Of a stretch of DNA of 64,000 nt, positions 1 to 10,589 are shown piece after piece (the stretch's first letter is position 1; the number at the start of each line of letters is the position of its first letter). Source of the DNA: Prosapia bicincta (lineage: Eukaryota > Arthropoda > Insecta > Hemiptera > Cercopidae); the NCBI GenBank assembly GCA_036971475.1, contig JBAIZL010000006.1, forward strand, positions 130,745,731-130,809,730, given 5' to 3'. Position numbers and translations under genes: made by a program. The notes beneath the pieces are model-generated. The model saw nothing but the letters and a program-made list of their open reading frames with translations. It did no database searches and had not been told where the DNA came from.

Positions 1-776
1 TGTATTTTATAACTAAATTCGGACGTTAGAACAAGATAGCTGTTAGGTGAAATTGAATTTAAAAGATTGTTATAAATAGGAAATCTTTTTTTATCGAATA
101 AAGGAATTATTTGATTTTATTCATTAAACTTTGGAATAAGATTTACACTGCCCTAATAAGGACAGTGCGCTTATTGGAAGACTCAGTTCCACAAGGAGAA
201 TAATTTGAAAGCAACTTGAGATTTTAAAAGGCTTTAGAAGTGGCAGAAATAATACTATTCTGATAAAAAGTGAATAAAATAATTTCATTTGATTTTCACT
301 TTAGTTATGTAAGAAATGAGATGTATAAACATTTGCTAAATAATTGTTACATCGTTAATTTAGTATAAATATAGGCTATATCTACAATACTCGTTATATT
401 ATAATGTTTAAATTAGAAATAAAAGGGTGAAATAAGGTATTAATATGGGTAAAATATACTTAAAAAGGAATACGTAAATTATATAAATAACAAAAGAATC
501 AAAATTTAGTAAAACAGGTAAATATTTAATTTACTCAATTTACTTTACAAAATCAGGTGCTCCTATCAGGGAGTGTCTGTGTGTGTATGTTTAATATTGA
601 TCTTTAACATATTTTTAACTTTATATTTAAAATATAATAAATATAAATGATTTCAATTAAAAAACTGGTATTCTCATAATTATTTTCATTTAAAACTTTA
701 AATTATTCTATTTATTTTTATTAAATTTAAATTATGAACTGCTGTTAACCTAAACCAGAATAAAAATAATACTTAC

Positions 777-827
777 AGCCACACTCCCAACAAACACGGC
801 AAGTAAGACGAACGACAACTTATTCAT
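777..827 (-). CDS. Copy A of the secreted-protein gene: exon 1 only
   Basis: 17 codons, MNKLSFVLLAVFVGSVA, then donor GCT|GTAAGT. It is the homologue of exon 1 of copy B. The downstream exons would lie beyond the left edge of the window: the homology to intron 1 of copy B continues to position 1, and exon 2 would be expected about 1.5 kb further left. The substitutions (SY to NK, A to G) keep the signal-peptide character. Confidence 0.65.
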
Positions 828-871
828 GGTGTCTAGAAGATCTATGGTACCTTCTCCTGCCACAACACGTG

Positions 872-879
872 TATATATA
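872..879 (-). promoter_or_regulatory. TATA box of copy A
   Basis: CTATATATACACGTG on the minus strand, 45 nt before the ATG at 827, at the same place as in copy B. The surrounding promoter sequence is conserved with scattered substitutions. Confidence 0.6.
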
Positions 880-1554
880 GCTCTAGTCCTACGCGTCAGA
901 ATAAACCGCCGGGCGTAACGAGCTAGGCTTATCATTAACCACGCCCTAATAAAATTTAACCATAAAATTAGGAATTCTAATAAATTGAACAATAGCAATT
1001 ATTGAATTCTGATTTAATGGCATCAATTAAAATTATTCACACTGCGAACTTTTTTCTGCTTTTACAAATCTTAACAGAAAATGTTTTCACTACTCTTGTG
1101 TATGGTTGTAAAGTCAAAGGCTAATATGAATATTCATTAAAAAACTCAGTAACTTTATGTGTTTGTATCTTACAGTAATATCGCATTCAATATTTCGTAA
1201 TATAATAAATGCTTAGTGAGGAAATAGTACATGCAGAATATTTATACCTAATTGATGACTGTTATACCTAAAAATGCGTCAAAACACTCTTCTTATTTTA
1301 TAAGTAAATATTAAATTTTTCCCAAAATATGATTAGGAAATATAATGAATGTTTTTAAAAATATGTTATTTTTAATTTTTAGAATGTTTTCAAAAGAGTT
1401 AGATCCATGCTTTGTTATTCTGTCACATAAATTTACTTCTCTTAATCCCAAATATATATCTTCTTATTTAAACTGTAGGATTGATATAATACACTCCATC
1501 CTCCTCAGGTCACAATGGAAACGTATTTTCCATTAGAAATACTCACTTGCAACA

Positions 1555-1750
1555 CAGTGAGGGGAATTAATTATAAAATAAATTAATTTCATCTCAGGTG
1601 TCTACGTTTTCAATAACTTTAACCATATGAAATTATTCAAAGAAATTTTACCGATAATTTCTTTCACTTCTTTCAGTAAAATGTATATAAATACCTGCAA
1701 ATCTATTTGATTCTATCTTTCCTTGAGCTACAACTTTTTAACTGAAAATA
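1555..1750. repeat. Segment homologous to 29,350-29,580, with a TATA-like motif
   Basis: It continues the left duplicate directly, while its partner lies 5.8 kb from the end of the right duplicate. A minus-strand TATTTATATACA (1684-1693 and 29,514-29,523) is conserved in both. A donor-like CAAGTGAGTATT is at 1546. These could mark a second promoter and a non-coding first exon, but no transcript evidence exists here. Confidence 0.6.
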
Positions 1751-1774
1751 CTTGTGTATACGTTAGTATTTACT

Positions 1775-4058
1775 CTTGTCTATAGTAGCCCTGGCCGTTT
1801 GTTATATACAGGACAGGCATTACAGGAGATGTGTCATGTTGCCAACTGAATCCGTAAGTGTGACTATAGTAGCCCTGGCCGTTTGTTATATACAGGGCAG
1901 GCATTACAGGAGATGTGTCATATTGCCAACTGAATCCGTAAGTGTGTCTATAGTAGCCCTGGCCGTTTGTTATATACAGGGCAGGCATTTCAGGAGATGT
2001 GTCATATTGCCAACTGAATCCGTAAGTGTGACTATAGTAGCCCTGGCCGTTTGTGATATAAAGTTCAGGCATTACAGGAGATGTGTCATATTGCCAACTG
2101 AATCCGTAAGTGTGACTATAGTAACCCTGGCCGTTTGTTATATACAGGGCAGGCATTACAGGAGATGTGTCATATTGCCAACTGAATCCGTAAGTGTGAC
2201 TATAGTAGCCCTGGCCGTTTGTAATATACAGGGCAGGCATTACAGGAGATGTGCCATATTGCCAACTGAATCCGTAAGTGTGACTATAGTAGCCCTGGCC
2301 GTTTGTTATATACACGGCAGGCATTACAGGAGATGTGTCACATTGCCAACTGAATTCGTAAGTGTGACTATAGTAGCCCTGGCCGTTTGTTATATACAGG
2401 GCAGGCATTACAGGAGATGTTCATATTGCCAACTGAATCAGTAAGTGTGACTATAGTAGCCCTGGCCGTTTGTTATATACAGGGCAGGCATTACAGGAGA
2501 TGTGTCATATTGCCAACTGAATCCGTAAGTGTGTCTATAGTAGCCCTGGCCGTTTGTTATATACAGGGCAGGCATTACAGGAGATATGTCATATTGCCAA
2601 CTGAATCCGTAAGTGTGTCTATAGTAGCCCTGGCCGTTTGTTATATACAGGGCAGGCATTACAGGAGATGTGTCATATTGCCAACTGAATCCGTAAGCGT
2701 GACTATAGTAGCCCTGGCCGTTTGTTATATACAGGGCAGGCATTACAGGAGATGTGTCATATTGCCAACTGAATCCGTAAGTGTGTCTATAGTAGCCCTG
2801 GCCGTTTGTTATATACAGGGCAGGCATTACAGGAGATGTGTCATATTGCCAACTGAATCCGTAAGTGTGACTATAGTAGCCCTGGCCGTTTGTTATATAC
2901 AGGGCAGGCATTACAGGAGATGTGCCATATTGCCAACTGAATCCATAAGTGTGACTATAGTAGCCCTGGCAGTTTGTTATATACAGGGCAGGCATTACAG
3001 GAGATGTGTCATATTGCCAACTGAATCCGTAAGTGTGACTATAGTAGCCCTGGCCGTTTGTTATATACAGGGCAGGCATTACAGGAGATGTGTCATATTG
3101 CCAACTGAATCCGTAAGTGTGACTATAGTAGCCCTGGCCGTTTGTTATATACAGGGCAGGCATTACAGGAGATGTGTCATATTGCCAACTGAATCCGTAA
3201 GTGTGACTATAGTAGCCCTGGCCGTTTGTTATATACAGGGCAGGCATTACAGGAGATGTGTCATATTGCCAACTGAATCCGTAAGTGTGACTATAGTAGC
3301 CCTGGCCGTTTGTTATATACAGGACAGGCATTACAGGAGATGTGTCATATTGCCAACTGAATCCGTAAGTGTGTCTATAGAAGCCCTGGCCGTTTGTTAT
3401 ATACAGGACAGGCATCACAGGAGATGTGTCATATTGCCAACTGAATCCGTAAGTGTGTCTATAGTAGCCCTGGCCGTTTGTTATATACAGAACAGGCATT
3501 ACAGGAGATGTGTCATATTGCCAACTGAATCCGTAAGTGTGTCTATAGTAGCCCTGGCCGTTTGTTATATACAGGACAGGCATTACAGGAGATGTGTCAT
3601 ATTGCCAACTGAATCCGTAAGTGTGTCTATAGAAGCCCTGGCCGTTTGTTATATACAGGACAGGCATCACAGGAGATGTGTCATATTGCCAACTGAATCC
3701 GTAAGTGTGTCTATAGAAGCCCTGGCCGTTTGTTATATACAGGACAGGCATCACAGGAGATGTGTCATATTGCCAACTGAATCCGTAAGTGTGTCTATAG
3801 AAGCCCTGGCCGTTTGTTATATACAGGACAGGCATTACAGGAGATGTGTCATATTGCCAACTGAATCCGTAAGTGTGGCTATAGAAGCCCTGGCCGTTTG
3901 TTATATACAGGACAGGCATTACAGGAGATGTGTCATATTGCCAACTGAATCCGTAAGTGTGTCTATAGTAGCCCTGGCCGTTTGTTATATACAGGACAGG
4001 CATCACAGGAGATGTGTCATATTGCCAACTGAATCCGTAAGTGTGTCTATAGTAGCCA
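1775..4058. repeat. 84-bp tandem array, about 27 copies
   Basis: The monomer contains tagccctggccgtttgttat and ends near gaatccgtaagtgtg. The period is 84 bp throughout, so translation gives a 28-residue repeat that lacks stops in one plus and one minus frame. Left-hand units carry gggcagg, right-hand ones ggacagg and often agaagccc, so the array has two subfamilies. A 1-bp deletion near 2420 breaks both open frames. Each unit has a strong donor-like site and an acceptor-like cattacag on the plus strand. Whether it is expressed is unknown. Confidence 0.95.
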
Positions 4059-4072
4059 TCACAGGGATGGTT

Positions 4073-4680
4073 TGTTTACCATCACAGGGACTAATAATCA
4101 AATACATATGGTTGATTTGCGAATCAGGTACCACAAATCAACCGTATTTATTTAAACGAAAAGGTTTTGTTTTGTTTCTTACTTAGTGAGTAATTAAGAA
4201 GTAAGAAGCTTACTATCTTCAGACCAAAAACTACGTGAAAACACTTTTTAAGACTGGTGGCAGGAAGGTCATTACAAAATATAGTGTTCTCTTATAACTT
4301 ACATAAAGAAGCTTACCCATATTATATTTACTCTAGCTGGTATTTTATAATAGAGTCCTTTAAAGTGATCAAAGGGAAAATGATCTATTGTACATATATT
4401 CACATTCCTTAACTTACTTCAACGAAAGTGCCTAGAAATAAGTACTAATTACTAAAAATTTGAAGCAACGCTTTACACCTGTGATAAATTTTAAATATTT
4501 CCTACTGGGTTAGTTCTTCGTTCGTTTCACACTTTTGCAGTTATTCATAGAATATATTCTTGTACTGTTAGATACAGTGGTTGATATAATTATAACTCCT
4601 GATATTACGATGATCTGTACCGTGCACAACACAGCTAAGTTTTCTCCTAAATAGGTTTCTTGTAATGATTTTGTTAACTA
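4073..4680. repeat. Block duplicated at 9,098-10,395
   Basis: Collinear with 9,098-9,283 and then 9,985-10,395; the right copy has about 700 bp extra in between. A short imperfect hairpin (arms at 4100-4119 and 4134-4149, AAATAC...GGTTGATTTG) is shared with 9,130-9,179. The end near 4,480-4,680 merges into the Jockey-like reverse-transcriptase relic. Confidence 0.8.
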
Positions 4681-5410
4681 AGGAAATGGCAAATATGGCG
4701 TTATTAGTATAGCAAATAATGGTAATGACTAACCTGCGATACACAATTCTCCTGTTTGTAACTATTTGAATATGAACTGGAAAAGACCTATTTGACCCAA
4801 AATTAACGATGATTGCTAAGAGTTTGCCCTGTATATCCATGATTTTAAAGTTTTCGGAATTCCTCTTCTCGAAGTCGAAGAAAATAGCAAGATGTGTTTG
4901 ACGCAAGATAAAGGCATTTCAATAGCAGATTCTAACAATAGCAATTGGTCAACTGATTATCGGCCTTGCCTGAAACCACACTGTTCGTTGCAAATAAGCT
5001 CGTTGGTTTCTAGGTAACAGACAAGACGTCGATTAACCATTTTCTCCAGTAGTTATCACAAAGCACTTGTAATTTATATAGATCTACAGCTACTGGGATT
5101 GGTTGTGTCTTTACCTGGTTTTAAAAGAGGAATTACTGTCGCTTGTAACCATGCGTAGGGAAAACCTCGGTCCTCGAATAAACGATTGTATATCCGACGT
5201 ATGACTTATTTTGCCGATGATGATAGATGTTTTATCATAGCGCAAACAATGGAATCAGGACCTGGTGCAAAAACATTCGTTGACGAGAGAACTGATTCGT
5301 TTTACCCAAAAGAGGACGGAATGTTCAAAGAAGAATCTCCAGACAATTCAACAGTAAAAGGCATTGCTTCTTCCTTCAGTTTATACGTTTGGAATAATCT
5401 ATTATAAGCT
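4480..5410 (-). mobile_element. Jockey-like non-LTR retrotransposon relic (reverse transcriptase), left copy
   Basis: Minus-strand translation, in shifting frames, gives the usual order of Jockey-clade reverse-transcriptase blocks: APGPDSI, then IYNRLFEDRGFPYAWLQAT, VIPLLKPGK, VNRRLVCYLETNEL, CGFRQGR, DQLLLLESAI and LAIFFDFEK. Several stops and frame changes show it is dead. Only the palm and finger part of ORF2 remains. It lies inside the block shared with 16,658-19,873, so it was there before the duplication. The plus-strand ORF at 5186-5407 is a shadow of this. Confidence 0.7.
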
Positions 5411-7897
5411 GTAGTAGAAGATAAGTTAGAAAGTGACGTTCAAAGTACATTATCTATATCGGCATTGATTGTGATCGATCTCCCATTCGGTTGCATCAGC
5501 GCAATAACTGTAAACGGAATGGAAGTACCACAAAGAGATCTTAATTTCCTCCATACTGAGGAATTAATCGTCTAGTTGCGCTAATCTACTGGGTCATTCT
5601 AACAGCTTTGCCAAGATTATCCGTCTAAAAGAACTGTCTACATATACGACCCTTATGCACCCTAATAACTTGTTCTTTTAAAATAATTTCCCCGTAGGCC
5701 TATTTATATAATTATTTCATACATAATGGTAAACTTCAGAAATAATTCGCTATAAAACCGATGAAATTTTAGATGCAAAATATAGAGATGAAGAAAACAC
5801 TATTGGTCCCAGAGTGGTTATTAATTTGATTTTAGAGTCCGAAAAAATTGCTTATAGTAAAATGTGTCTATGTTAGTTTGTTTACCATTTAAAAAAAAAT
5901 AAATAAAATATTCGATATCTCATAACCGCAATGAAATGCAATCTAGATGCGATACCTTGGAAATACACCATGGAAAACTACATGAGGTTGTACTTGTTAA
6001 TGCAAGCAATTAACATTTGCGAAGCAAGAAACTTAGGGCAAAAACAATTCTAAAATTATGTTTATTTTATAGAAACATCATCGAAAAAAACTTAAGGATC
6101 CTCATATTCACAAAGAAATGGAAATAGAACAATATGACATTCAATACACTTTCAGATACCTACTATGTATCTATTATAGTATAATGGATACATAAGTTTC
6201 AGATAAATTTGTTTATTTATTATAAAATACTGCATATATAGATTTCCGATATAATAGTTATTTATTAAATTATAATTGATACTTTGGCTACATTACAGTT
6301 AGTGTAATGGATACACAGATAGTTATATATTATAATATAATGGATATATAGGTTCCAGGTATACTATGTAACTGATTACGGGTACATGGTTTGGCAAATA
6401 ATAGCAATAGATGTTAAGGCCTCTCCTTCTTGGCTTTTTGAATATAAGCTTCTATATCCTTCACTGTATCACTGTGAATTTTACGTTGCTCTGCCTCCTC
6501 TTCCTGTAACATTATATTATAACAATTTATTACTTTGAACAATTGTATAATCTGAAAGTAAAGTGTTAATTAGTTTTTGTTAGAAGTTCACTTTGAAGAA
6601 GGTTTAACCTTATTCGCCATCATCTTATGTTGCTTTAGCTTTATGGTAATGGCAGGTAAGAAAAATGTTTTAATATCAGAAAAAATGTAAAACAATATCG
6701 GTAGTTTTTGAATCATACTAAAAAACAAAAAAACCGAATTTAAGATACTCTAACGTTTACGTATTTGTGCCTAAATATGGTTTTTTCGGAAATTTTAAAA
6801 TTAAAAATGGTGAGTTCATCTAGTACTTAAATACTAGTAAGAACACAAAATGACACACTTATAATTCTGTAAAACAACAAAAATCACATTAAAAAAACAA
6901 TTACATTCTCTGAAAATATAAAACAAGATGATACTCACATAGAAAACCTTATGGATAGCCTTTACAAACTCTTCGGCTTTGCTACTGAAATAAATATTTT
7001 GGCCCTCAGGCTCGTGTGATAAATCTTTCCCATAAATGTTATTAATTTTTTTACTCGCTTTTGTTTCACTTTTATTTATATCTTTCTTAGCATGCGTAAC
7101 CTCTGAATGAAACTTTAAAATTAAATTTTGAAACCTCTTCGGGGCTTGAGTTTTAAATTTCTTTAGAAAGTTATAAAATTTTTCACCGCGGCTAATAAAC
7201 TGTGATACTGCGTCAAACTGACTAACGCAGTACAATTCTACAATCTGCGTTTCTGCTCTGCAGTTTGTTACTAGGCGTTCTACGTCCTTCTTGTTTGCAT
7301 TTCTGAAGTCTGTAAATATCTTGATGGTGGAGTCGTGTAGTACAGCGATTCTCTTTAGACTCAACTTCACTGAGTCCTTATTCTTAATTTTCTTGCTCAA
7401 ATCATTTACCGTTTTTGTCAGAATTTTAAAAAAGCTATTAATTTTCTCTAAGGAAGTATTGGAGTACCTCTGGAGACCTTTGAAGGACCCATCGCTAAAT
7501 GTTTCTATATTATTGTTAATTTTGTTAAACAAACCAGTAACTTTGATGGCAGAGTGTTTCGCAAGTCGCTTAGCATTTACAAAATTTATATCAGACAATT
7601 TAATAACTTGTGAAGCCTTGAAAACTACCAGATGTTTCAAATTATTACTGGATTTTGTTAATATATTATGCAAATTTTTCACTGTCTTATTAGTAAGTGA
7701 AGAGGTGCCTTCCAAGCAACTCAACACGAATATCTTTATGTTGTATATTGAACTTAATATAATACTCCTTAATTTTTTCTCCAACAGGTTTCTCCTCATC
7801 TGAAACAAAACAAATGTACGCATTAACGAAACCAGTGTTTAATTAGGAAACACACTGTTTCAAAGGGGGTTTTGTGATATATTAGAAGTAGAATACA
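4682..7897. repeat. Recent 3.2-kb segmental duplicate of 16,658-19,873
   Basis: The offset is 11,976 bp at every point checked, from the Jockey relic through exon 4, intron 3 and exon 3 into intron 2. The longest differences are a few small indels near 5,880-6,080 that cancel out. The left boundary joins the 4,073-4,680 block; the partner's left boundary joins an AT/AG microsatellite. Confidence 0.9.
6414..7799 (-). pseudogene. Copy C of the secreted-protein gene: exons 3 and 4 only
   Basis: Exon 3 is 6939-7799 (861 nt) and exon 4 is 6414-6503 (90 nt), with the same splice sites, phases and a 435-nt intron as copy B, 11,976 bp away. The reading frame is intact. I could not find exons 1 and 2: the homology to copy B stops at 7897, inside intron 2 and about 100 bp upstream of exon 3, where a fragment of the 84-bp satellite begins. 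Either copy C is a promoterless partial duplicate or it uses an unrelated upstream exon that I cannot recognise. The lack of decay argues for a recent event. Confidence 0.7.
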
Positions 7898-8018
7898 GGC
7901 ATTACAGGAGATGTGTCATATTGCCAACTGAATCCGTAAGTGTGTCTATAGTAGCAATGGCCGTTTGTTATATACAGGACAGGCATTACAGGAGATGTGT
8001 CATATTGCCAACTGAATC
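7898..8018. repeat. Isolated 1.5-unit fragment of the 84-bp repeat
   Basis: It contains one full unit and part of another in the same orientation as the main array 3.8 kb away. It starts exactly where homology to copy B intron 2 stops. The gene block 4,073-7,897 is thus flanked by direct copies of the same satellite. Confidence 0.9.
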
Positions 8019-8419
8019 AATGTGTCTATTAATGTATCTATGCATAATGTATATGTTCCTATTACTCAAACCTATCTCTACCTTACAATCTAAAACTAGG
8101 GTTATTGAATACAGATAAAATTAGACCGAGAGACTAATAATTTCGTCGAAAATAAAAGTAGAAAATTATTTCATTTATCACAAGTGAGAAGTGAATGTTT
8201 CATTTATCACTTCTGCAGCTTATATCAACGTACTACAACTTATTTAAATATTATTATGTTTGACTATTTTGTTTTGTCTTATTTTTCCATTAATTATTTA
8301 TCATTGTCATTACAATTTCACCATTACGGATTGTAGCTGTCACAACAGTAATGAAAATATGACTCAATGACCACGAGCTGTTATTTTATTGGTTCTTCTA
8401 AAATTTTCATTGTTATCAG

Positions 8420-8526
8420 GACATTTTAAATGTTCATAAATAGAACCAGAGCTTAATCCTGATCCTGTATTTCAAACTTGTAACATCAATGTTAAAATAA
8501 CAGATCTTGGAAATGCAAGTTGGGTG
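8420..8526 (+). pseudogene. Fragment of an SR-protein kinase (SRPK) exon
   Basis: From 8446 the plus strand reads PELNPDPVFQTCNI followed by NVKITDLGNASWV, then a donor TGGGTG|GTAAGT. SRPK kinases have a DFG-equivalent block VKIADLGNACWV at this place, preceded in insects by a DPV... segment, so the match is specific. An acceptor-like ttgttatcag lies just before 8420, but a TAA at 8437 in the same frame means the exon as a whole is not open. Two normally conserved residues differ (A to T, C to S). I found no downstream exon with the next SRPK block. A captured, decayed gene fragment is the simplest reading; a real exon with another acceptor is possible. Confidence 0.6.
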
Positions 8527-8539
8527 GTAAGTGATATTC

Positions 8540-9090
8540 TATAAAAACTGTTTTTGTTTAAATGCATTAAGGTAATATTATTTGTTTCAACTTAACGAAT
8601 TTCTCTACTTATAATAAGAGTAAATTTATGAAAACACTTACTGAGACATGACAGATTTAATTGCACAAAGCCGTCTTCGTAAAGATTCTATCTGCTGAGA
8701 CATCATTGAGACACTGATTAAGATCGCTTATTGCAATAAAAACCACTATATCTAAATACGTTTGTCAAAAACTGACTTAAGTTTTAGGTCCTACAGGTTG
8801 TTAATTTCTCAAGTTCAATCGTAAACATTTTGACAATTCTCATGTACAACGAAATCTTCAAAAGTTGAAAATAATATTTTTTTTATTTCAACATATGAAT
8901 GTTTGTTCTATTGGAAAATATTCATAGGAATTTAAGTAAATGCTAATGCATTGAAATAGTATGAATAATTCAGGAGGTTCTTTAGCAAGAAAATATTTTG
9001 TTTTACGACAAAGACTCAACTTTAAGTTAATCAGTATTATTTCGTTTTATATAAACTCTATATTTAAAATTTGTCTCAAAAGAAAATGTT
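8540..9090. other. AT-rich stretch without a recognisable gene
   Basis: Apart from a short minus-strand exon-like segment at about 8,637-8,710 (a 20-codon open frame before a GTAAGT), nothing is supported. Confidence 0.5.
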
Positions 9091-9097
9091 TTGTTTT

Positions 9098-10395
9098 AAC
9101 CTTGTTTACCATCACAGGGACTATTAATCAAATACATATGGTTGATTTGCGAATCAGGTACCACAAATCAACCGTATTTATTTAAACGAAAAGGTTTTGT
9201 TTTGTTTCTTACTTAGTGAGTAATTAAGAAGTAAGAAGCTTACTATCTTCAGACCAAAAACTACGTGAAAACACTTTTTCCAAAATGTCATTTCACTGAA
9301 AAAGCTTACTTGCTACTGATGGCTTTTACTCAAGGTTGCAGGAGTGATATTTAACAGTATGGTGGTGTAAGGTAGGTTGTGTACTTCGGCAATCAGGTTT
9401 TGTCAATGAAACAACACTTTCGAAACACATCAGTATAGTAAGTAGATTAGACTTTCACTAGTTTTTTGAAAACAAGTATTTATTATATAATTAGTGAAGT
9501 TAATATGGATACAATAAACAACTTCAATTGCGAATATTCTGGGTAGTGGACCCAGAACATGTAGTTATCTAGTCAGTTTGCTGCAAAAATTACATGGTAT
9601 AAAATTTGGTTTGTGCTGTACACCAGACAAAGTTTGCTATATACCAGACCTATATGTTATTAAAATATTTTGGGATGATTAGCCAATCGTTGAGGGGTTA
9701 AACCAACAAAAACAATTTTGAACAATCTAGGTCATATAAAATATATATCATCAGACAAATTTGGGAGATAAATGGAAAAAAGGGATACTTGTTAATAAAC
9801 AAGAGAAAGGGGAATCAAACAATGAAGAAGTATGGAACTCTCAAATTGACAACAGTCATGACTTCCTTGGAGCACACTTGGCAAAATATAAATATTTAAC
9901 TAAATCAAAAAACCCAAGATTGCATTATGCATGTGACAATCTCTTACAATTAAATTAGTAAGAACAAAGCTAGACAAGAAGATCATTGCAAAATATAGTG
10001 TTATCTTATAACTTCTTTAAAGAAGCTTACCCATATTATATTTACTCTAGCTGGTATTTTATAATAGAGTCCTTTAAAGTGATCAAGGGGAAAATGATCT
10101 ATTGTACATATATTCACATTCCTCAACTTAGTTCAACGAAAGTGCCTAGTAATAAGTACTAATTACTAAAAATTTGAAGCAACGCTTTACACTTGTAATA
10201 AATTTTAAATATTTCCTACTGGGTTAGTTCTTCGTTCGTTTCACACTTTTGCAGTTATTCATAGAATATATTCTTGTACTGTTAGATACAGTGGTTGATA
10301 TAATTATAACTCCTGATATTACGATGATCTGTACCGTGCACAACACAGCTAAGTTTTCTGCTAAATAGGTTTCTTGCAATGATTTTGTTAACTAT
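9098..10395. repeat. Second copy of the 4,073-4,680 block, split by 0.7 kb
   Basis: 9,098-9,283 and 9,985-10,395 match the left block closely. The intervening 9,284-9,984 has no counterpart there; it includes a 65-codon plus-strand ORF (9761-9958) that I do not recognise. No clear target-site duplication flanks the extra piece. Confidence 0.75.
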
Positions 10396-10589
10396 TTAGG
10401 ATTGAAACTGATAATTATTCGTTATTGTGTGTTTATACTACTACTGTTTATGTGTTATTATGTGAGATGTAACACCACTAAACAAACTGAAATAACCTTA
10501 TAGAAAAGAAAAAGTTAATCGTTATAAAAACTGCGTAATTTCCCTTGTACCTGTTTATGTAAAAAAAATGTTTCTCAAAAAAGCAGAGT

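Larger units (their letters stand above)
1..1554. repeat. Segmental duplicate of 21,790-23,576
   Basis: The two stretches are collinear from intron 1 of the gene through exon 1, promoter and upstream flank. Differences are a GT microsatellite expanded only in the right copy (22,296-22,342) and about 300 bp present only in the right copy (about 22,804-23,100). Homology stops at 1554/23,576 after the shared sequence actcacttgca. Apart from exon 1 and its promoter nothing else coding is seen here. Confidence 0.85.

Noticed and set aside
1776..4186. Two long plus-strand ORFs (222 and 599 codons) as ordinary genes
   Set aside because: They are the 84-bp repeat read through; a stop-free monomer makes any array open. 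No start context or unique coding part supports them.
5186..5407. 73-codon ORF, repeated identically at 17,162-17,383
   Set aside because: It is antisense to Jockey-like reverse-transcriptase blocks, which explain the sequence better.
7291..7803. 170-codon plus-strand ORF, also at 19,267-19,779
   Set aside because: Shadow of exon 3 of the secreted-protein gene on the other strand.
8637..8710. Minus-strand exon starting MMSQQIESLRRRLCAIK before GTAAGT
   Set aside because: It ends in the wrong phase for exon 3 of copy C, has no signal peptide and no good acceptor or promoter.
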